A DNA stretch of 10,832 bases from Gammaproteobacteria bacterium (lineage in GTDB: Bacteria > Pseudomonadota > Gammaproteobacteria > Chromatiales > Chromatiaceae), in assembly GCA_030620735.1 (NCBI GenBank), contig JAUXDV010000043.1:1-10832 (forward strand), given 5' to 3'. Positions 7,093-10,832 of this stretch are shown here, piece after piece. A model generated the notes under the pieces. It did no database searches. It was not told where the DNA came from and was given only the letters and a program-made list of their open reading frames with translations. The first letter of the stretch is position 1. The number at the start of each line of letters is the position of its first letter. Position numbers and translations under genes: made by a program.

Positions 7093-7122
7093 TTTTAACT
7101 TTCGTGTTTTTCGTGGTTAAAA
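7093..7122. repeat. Short palindromic repeat, family 5 (TTTCGTG/TTTTTCGTGG type)
   Basis: Arms TTTTAAC (7093-7099) and GTTAAAA (7116-7122) are perfect over 7 bp and flank a TTTCGTG TTTTTCGTGG direct-repeat core. It follows the family 4 element by three bases. The CACGAAAAACACGAAA motif on the other strand is familiar from dispersed intergenic repeats. It lies just after the stop codon of the minus-strand secreted-protein gene. Confidence 0.6.
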
Positions 7123-7128
7123 AGGTTT

Positions 7129-8829
7129 TTACGGATAACGCACGGTGATATCCATGACAATTCCACGCTCGTCGGGATACATCATCTGCGACATCCAGGG
7201 CTGGTATTGCCCCATCAGGCGCATCATCTCTGCCGCCTGCTTCTGCTCTTCGGGAGTTATCTCCTCGGATGGCGGAGCGCTCTCCATGAGTTGTGCAAAT
7301 ATTGAGTAGTAGCGCGGTCCGTCGCTCGTGAACCAGAATAATGCCGGTTTGGATGCATCCATCGTTGTGGATGCAGCTTTATCACCCATGACAATGTTCA
7401 GATTCTTATCCTTGAGACTGATATTAACTGGTGGAATACCGGCAGGCAGCAGGCCGTCAGGAAGAGGAACCAAAGTGCCGTCATCCGGCACCTGGACCGT
7501 GGCAAGTGGGGGGGCGAACATGGAGAGCATGCGCACCAGTCCCATCGGATCATCCGCTACCAGGGAGAAGCGGGCGCTGACATTTTCCGGCTGGCTTTTT
7601 TTGCCAAGCTTGAGTTCATCGATGGCGACATAGAGCGTCTTGACCTGGGTGATTCCCATACCCATCGCCATCGCGATACCCATGGAAGCTTCATCCATCG
7701 CCTTTTTACGGATAGCCTTGCAGCCTGCTTTCTCTCCGGTTGCGCCAAGAAATGCCATAAAGGAGAGCAAGGAGTCACGCAACTTCGGCACATTGGCGCT
7801 GAATCCAAAATCCACCATTGGGTCGGCTGATACCTCAAAGTTTTTCAGAGGCGCAGGAATAGCCATCAATGACTTCGACACTTGCGGGGTGGTTTTCAAT
7901 ACGACTTCCATATTGATCGTCCGGCCCTGAATCGATTTGACCCCCATGACGACTTCCGGAGCATGGGCGACAACAGCTTTTGCGACCTGGAAGCATTTTT
8001 GCAGCTGGTCGATGTCGCCGCCCTCCCCCTTCTGTTTCAAGGCGGCTGTGGCGACATTCTGCAGGTTTTCCACGCCCTGCTGCAGTTTGAAAAAACCCTC
8101 TCCATAGCCACTGTAGTGATTGCGCTCAACAAACTGCCTGAACTGCGCGGCAGAGTAGCTCTTTTCCGGTTTATTCTTACCTGTCAGGTGCTGCAGCACC
8201 TTGTCACGATATGCATTCTGAAACAGGCTGGCGGCCAGATGATCATTATGAATAACCAGTGCAACACCCACCTGCCCCTTGTCATCGGCAACAACCAGGC
8301 AGTCCAGTCCATCACAGCTATTGAATTTGAGCTTGAACCCGGTTCGTTGTTCAACACGTTTCAGCATCGCCATGACAGCATCAGGGTTGTCGATCTCCAC
8401 GCGCAACACAGGCGTCAGGCCAATGCCGTAAATCATACTGCGCGAATCCCTGCTCAAGCCGATATTCGCAAGTTTGCCAGACTCGGCATTCTGCAGCACC
8501 TCCAGCATCAGCTCCTGAATGAACTTTCCTGCCCGGCTGCTACCAAGATCTGCTGTTAAAGTCTCTGCAGCAGATCCTTTGCCCTTTTTGTTGTCAGCAG
8601 CATTTTTTTTCGCTGTTTCCATCTGGTGAATAGCAATTGCCAGTACCTGTTCGGCCTGACGCACCTGCTCATCATAAAAATCCGTTGGCAGCGGCTTGCT
8701 GTTAGCGAAAAAATAGAGCGTGTCTTCAGGCACATAGGAGAACAGAAAATCTGTTGCAGCCGCCGCATGGCTGGAAGCCATCAGCAATACAATGACTGTT
8801 GCCGTGAAAAATCCTGATTTTATTTTCAA
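7129..8829 (-). CDS. Secreted or periplasmic protein of unknown function (566 aa)
   Basis: The protein begins with a clear Sec signal peptide: basic MKIK, a hydrophobic core at about 7-18, and a cleavage region near SHAAAA-TD (residues 20-27). The mature start FLFSYVPEDTLYFFANSKPLP (28-48) resembles the VPADT...Y.FA opening I recall from large uncharacterised gammaproteobacterial secreted proteins, possibly related to DUF3352; this is not verified. Features include a Lys/Ala-rich linker at 73-90, four cysteines (C172, C177, C279, C370, the first pair in NSCDGLDC), a Met/Gly-rich segment MGIAMAMGMGIT near 383-394, and a Pro/Glu-rich stretch PPSEEITPEEQKQ near the C-terminus. No catalytic motif or C-terminal anchor is visible. 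The start is TTG (8829-8827); the first in-frame ATG (residue 17) would destroy the signal peptide, and a GGAG lies 7 nt upstream. It follows rmuC on the same strand after a 231-nt repeat-bearing gap, so it probably has its own promoter. Confidence 0.85.
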   Translation of the reverse strand: MKIKSGFFTATVIVLLMASSHAAAATDFLFSYVPEDTLYFFANSKPLPTDFYDEQVRQAEQVLAIAIHQMETAKKNAADNKKGKGSAAETLTADLGSSRAGKFIQELMLEVLQNAESGKLANIGLSRDSRSMIYGIGLTPVLRVEIDNPDAVMAMLKRVEQRTGFKLKFNSCDGLDCLVVADDKGQVGVALVIHNDHLAASLFQNAYRDKVLQHLTGKNKPEKSYSAAQFRQFVERNHYSGYGEGFFKLQQGVENLQNVATAALKQKGEGGDIDQLQKCFQVAKAVVAHAPEVVMGVKSIQGRTINMEVVLKTTPQVSKSLMAIPAPLKNFEVSADPMVDFGFSANVPKLRDSLLSFMAFLGATGEKAGCKAIRKKAMDEASMGIAMAMGMGITQVKTLYVAIDELKLGKKSQPENVSARFSLVADDPMGLVRMLSMFAPPLATVQVPDDGTLVPLPDGLLPAGIPPVNISLKDKNLNIVMGDKAASTTMDASKPALFWFTSDGPRYYSIFAQLMESAPPSEEITPEEQKQAAEMMRLMGQYQPWMSQMMYPDERGIVMDITVRYP

Positions 8830-8836
8830 TGTAGAT

Positions 8837-8840
8837 CTCC
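8837..8840 (-). promoter_or_regulatory. Ribosome-binding site deciding a TTG start
   Basis: On the minus strand GGAG is followed by 7 nt (ATCTACA) and then TTG AAA ATA. The spacing is ideal for initiation at TTG 8829 and supports the full signal peptide of the secreted protein. Confidence 0.75.
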
Positions 8841-8922
8841 ATCGAGATGATTGATGATTTCTGCGCTGAATCTAATCATGCCTGAGGGCTGCAGGCAACC
8901 ATTAAATCATTGGTAAAACAAA

Positions 8923-9055
8923 GTTGGCAGTCGTCAGTATGCAGGAAAAAGAAGTTCGCAGCTTTCAGTATGCAGTTTGCAGTAAAAACAAAAGAGTTGC
9001 AGATGGAAATGACTCGATGAGGCTTCTGACTACTGCCAACTGAAGACTGCAAACT
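8923..9055. repeat. Interspersed repeat, family 6: CAGT-rich imperfect inverted repeat
   Basis: GTTGGCAGTCGTCAG (8923-8937) pairs with CTGACTACTGCCAAC (9026-9040) at 14 of 15 positions, and AGTTTGCAGT (8974-8983) with ACTGCAAACT (9046-9055) perfectly. Between them are further GCAGT/CAGTATGCAG units in direct orientation. It fills most of the gap between rmuC and the secreted-protein gene. GCAGTTTGCAGT-like and TTGGCAGT-like intergenic repeats are widespread in environmental genomes (from memory). The left end lies about 90 nt upstream of the secreted-protein start and may carry or displace its promoter. Confidence 0.75.
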
Positions 9056-9060
9056 TTCTT

Positions 9061-10458
9061 TTATGAGTCGAGCTCCACCTGGTCAATTTTTTGAAAACGG
9101 CTGCTGATACGCCGGGCGGATATCTCTACCTCGTCGACATCCTGGTGCGCCTGCGAGATGTGCTGGGAGAGCTTTCCCATGCGCTGACGAAAACGCTCAA
9201 AATCCTGTGACAGGGCATACAGGTGGTCACGGATCACGTGCGCCTGTTTCTGCGTCGCGGCATCACGCAAAACCGCCCTGGCCGTGGTCAGCACAGCCAT
9301 CATCGTGGTTGGAGAGACCAGCCACACACCCTTGCGCTGCGCATCTTCAACCAGCTTCGGGTGATGCGCATGGATCTCTGCGAATACCGCTTCAGCCGGA
9401 ATGAACATCATGGCACCATCGGCTGTCTCTCCATGAATAATATATTTAGAAGCAATATCATTGATATGTTTCTTGATGTCCTGGTGAAATTGCCGCCCCG
9501 CCTTGTGGCGCTCTGTCTGCACTTGCGCCGTATCTGTCATGCGTTGAAATGACTCCAGCGGAAATTTGGCGTCCACGGCGATGTTTCCTGTAGGCTCCGG
9601 CAGGCGCAGCAGACAGTCGACCCTAGTGCCGTTGCTCATTGTCTGCTGTAGAGAGAAGTGCTTCTGCGGCAGCAGATTCTCGACCAGCGAGGCAAGCTGC
9701 ATTTCGCCAAAGGCCCCGCGCGAGCGTTTATCAGACAACAACTCCTGCAGACTGACGACATTGGAAGAGAGCTCGGCGATGCGTTTCTGCGCCTCGTCGA
9801 TACGGTTCAGATGCTCCAGCACCAGGGTGAATGTTTCCGTTGTTTTCTCAAACCCCTTGCTGAGGCGTTCATCCACCACTCCGCTGATCTCCTTGAGACG
9901 CAGGTCGGTGCTCTCCATCAGCTGATGAACGCGTTTACCAAGCGCTTCGCCATGCTGCAGCAATGCCTGGTTGACCAGGTTGCCGAGCTGTTCCACTCCA
10001 TTTGAGAGGATCTGCTGCTGACCGAGCCTGCCTGCAGAGAGTGATTCTGTGGTCATGCTCTGAAATTTCTCCAGGCGCTCGGCCAACTGCGCCTGCAGAG
10101 CGCCATGATCCCGACTGATGGATGTCTGCATTTCACCAAAGCGCCGCTCCATCTCCTGCTGCAGGCGATTGCTGTTGAGCAGCAGCATCTGCTGCTCGGC
10201 ACGCTGTCCGTCCTCGACCTGACGCAGCATATCCTCACGCGTATCGATCAACAGGGAGTTGAAATTACGCTCATACTCCCGCTGCAGAAGACGGGATTCA
10301 GCGATCCACTCGTTGAGCTGATTGCGGCTGCGATAGAGCATCAATACGCTGGCGACGGCAGCAACAAGGATGATCGTCAGCAAAACAAATGGCCAGAACT
10401 GAGAAAAAAACTGCTCTACAGAGAGTGCCTGGTTATTCAATTGTTGTTCCATGGTCAT
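9061..10458 (-). CDS. rmuC: RmuC family protein (DNA recombination protein RmuC homologue)
   Basis: From the ATG at 10458 this is 465 residues. An N-terminal membrane anchor lies at about 22-42 (FWPFVLLTIILVAAVASVLM). A long coiled coil rich in Gln, Glu, Arg and Leu runs from about 50 to 245. The C-terminal RmuC domain follows: RGAFGEMQLASLVENLL, GTRVDCLLRLPEP, IAVDAKFPLESF, MMFIPAEAVFAEIH and VWLVSPTTMM. E252, D281, D296 and K298 form a PD-(D/E)XK-like pattern, consistent with the nuclease-related fold proposed for RmuC. In E. coli, RmuC limits inversion at short inverted repeats; the biochemistry is not settled. The frame extends to an ATG at 10491, but that codon has no Shine-Dalgarno sequence. 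An AGGAG lies 13 nt before the ATG at 10458 (a long spacing), so I prefer the shorter form; ATG 10452 is also possible. It is divergent from mtaB. Confidence 0.93.
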   Translation of the reverse strand: MTMEQQLNNQALSVEQFFSQFWPFVLLTIILVAAVASVLMLYRSRNQLNEWIAESRLLQREYERNFNSLLIDTREDMLRQVEDGQRAEQQMLLLNSNRLQQEMERRFGEMQTSISRDHGALQAQLAERLEKFQSMTTESLSAGRLGQQQILSNGVEQLGNLVNQALLQHGEALGKRVHQLMESTDLRLKEISGVVDERLSKGFEKTTETFTLVLEHLNRIDEAQKRIAELSSNVVSLQELLSDKRSRGAFGEMQLASLVENLLPQKHFSLQQTMSNGTRVDCLLRLPEPTGNIAVDAKFPLESFQRMTDTAQVQTERHKAGRQFHQDIKKHINDIASKYIIHGETADGAMMFIPAEAVFAEIHAHHPKLVEDAQRKGVWLVSPTTMMAVLTTARAVLRDAATQKQAHVIRDHLYALSQDFERFRQRMGKLSQHISQAHQDVDEVEISARRISSRFQKIDQVELDS

Positions 10459-10532
10459 CTGCCAGTTGATACTCCTGTAAAATAGCCGCATGCGGGATTT
10501 TACTTTGGATCCGCTTCAAGCCCCGCAGTATT

Positions 10533-10538
10533 ATTATA
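10533..10538 (-). promoter_or_regulatory. Possible -10 element for rmuC
   Basis: An exact TATAAT on the minus strand about 75 nt before the preferred rmuC start. No good -35 hexamer is found at 16-18 nt, so this is weak. Confidence 0.25.
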
Positions 10539-10569
10539 GGATGCTGCTGAGGAACGAAGCGCATCAATC

Positions 10570-10591
10570 GTGGTCAGATGACCACTCCTAC
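10570..10591 (-). repeat. REP-like palindrome (GTAGGA plus GTGGTC/GACCAC stem)
   Basis: GTGGTCA (10570-10576) and TGACCAC (10579-10585) are a perfect 7-bp inverted repeat with a 2-nt centre. Read on the minus strand the element is GTAGGAGTGGTCATCTGACC then ACGA. A GTAGGAG head followed by a stem is the layout of REP sequences known from Pseudomonas and relatives. It lies between the divergent rmuC and mtaB genes. A regulator operator is an alternative reading. Confidence 0.6.
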
Positions 10592-10617
10592 AATAAATCA
10601 ATAGTAACAGCACTGGT

Positions 10618-10634
10618 GGCTCATTCGGTGAGCC
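10618..10634 (+). other. Hairpin directly upstream of the mtaB ribosome-binding site
   Basis: GGCTCA (10618-10623) and TGAGCC (10629-10634) form a perfect 6-bp stem with a TTCGG loop, a UUCG-like stable loop in RNA. The stem ends one base before the purine-rich GGGAAG (10636-10641) that is the likely mtaB ribosome-binding site. It has no T-run, so it is not a typical terminator. It could protect or modulate the mtaB 5' leader; that is inference. Confidence 0.45.
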
Positions 10635-10650
10635 CGGGAAGATCGATTGA

Positions 10651-10832
10651 ATGCAAGTCTATTTTCAAACGCTTGGCTGCCGCCTCAATGAAGCAGAACT
10701 GGAGAGCTGGGCGCGGCAGTTTCGCCTGCAGGGAGACAGCGTGGCTGCTGATATCGAGCAGGCTGATCTGGTGGTCGTCAATACCTGTGCAGTGACCGAA
10801 GAGGCTGTGCGTAAATCACGCCGTCTCATCCG
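10651..10832 (+). CDS. mtaB: tRNA threonylcarbamoyladenosine methylthiotransferase MtaB, N-terminal part (runs off the right edge)
   Basis: Sixty codons are visible. They begin MQVYFQTLGCRLNEAELE and continue to VVVNTCAVTEEAVRKSRRL. TLGCRLN with C10 and NTCAVT with C46 are the first two of the three cysteines that hold the auxiliary iron-sulfur cluster in the N-terminal methylthiotransferase domain. The LGCRLN form, as opposed to GCQMN of MiaB or the RimO variant, points to MtaB, the radical-SAM enzyme that converts t6A37 to ms2t6A37 in ANN-decoding tRNAs. The start is secure: an in-frame TGA lies immediately before the ATG, and GGGAAG lies 9 nt upstream. The radical-SAM and TRAM domains lie beyond the window. 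It is transcribed divergently from rmuC. Confidence 0.92.
   Translation, partial: MQVYFQTLGCRLNEAELESWARQFRLQGDSVAADIEQADLVVVNTCAVTEEAVRKSRRLI

Noticed and set aside
6916..7098. Short open frame running from the end of the pump gene through the repeats
   Set aside because: Its sequence is mostly palindromic repeat, so coding is very unlikely.
7882..8559. 225-codon plus-strand open frame opposite the secreted-protein gene
   Set aside because: The opposite strand has a signal peptide, a good ribosome-binding site and a full-length frame; this frame has neither a ribosome-binding site nor a domain.
8923..9055. CRISPR array from the repeated GCAGT-type units
   Set aside because: Units are short, irregular and arranged as inverted as well as direct copies, with no regular spacers and no cas genes.
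10570..10585. GntR/FadR-type operator reading of TGGTCAGATGACCA
   Set aside because: FadR-like sites have a shorter spacer between TGGT and ACCA, no regulator gene is nearby, and the GTAGGAG head fits a REP-like repeat better.

Overview
The window reads as a chromosomal stretch of a gammaproteobacterium. The evidence is gene content and protein style (AcrB-type RND pump with a lipoprotein adaptor, RmuC, MtaB, GlpD) plus intergenic spaces filled with short palindromic repeats of the kind dispersed through many environmental gammaproteobacterial genomes. That placement is inference; there is no rRNA, tRNA or species marker here. I see no phage genes, transposase, CRISPR array or integrase.

Layout. 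(1) Positions 1-2109, minus strand: a glycerophosphodiester/glycerol-3-phosphate catabolic cluster. A small two-helix membrane protein overlaps a glycerophosphodiester phosphodiesterase, and an aerobic glycerol-3-phosphate dehydrogenase (glpD, cut by the left edge) follows. The phosphodiesterase yields glycerol 3-phosphate and GlpD oxidises it to dihydroxyacetone phosphate. (2) Positions 2110-2227: divergent intergenic region. (3) Positions 2228-2593, plus strand: a stand-alone S24 (LexA/UmuD-like) domain with the nucleophile serine motif but apparently no general-base lysine. (4) Positions 2839-6935, plus strand: a translationally coupled two-gene tripartite efflux operon (lipoprotein adaptor and RND permease), with no outer-membrane channel gene. 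(5) Positions 6936-7128: three different palindromic repeats packed end to end. (6) Positions 7129-8829, minus strand: a 566-residue secreted protein of unknown function that starts at TTG. (7) Positions 8830-9060: a repeat-bearing spacer. (8) Positions 9061-10458, minus strand: rmuC. (9) Positions 10492-10650: a spacer with a REP-like palindrome and a hairpin. (10) Positions 10651-10832, plus strand: the start of mtaB, cut by the right edge.

Most genes are ordinary housekeeping or efflux functions. The features most worth a second look are the S24-fold protein lacking its lysine, the secreted protein of unknown function, and the density of unrelated palindromic repeat families (at least six in 10.8 kb, several directly abutting). 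I found no convincing novel multi-gene system and do not claim one.
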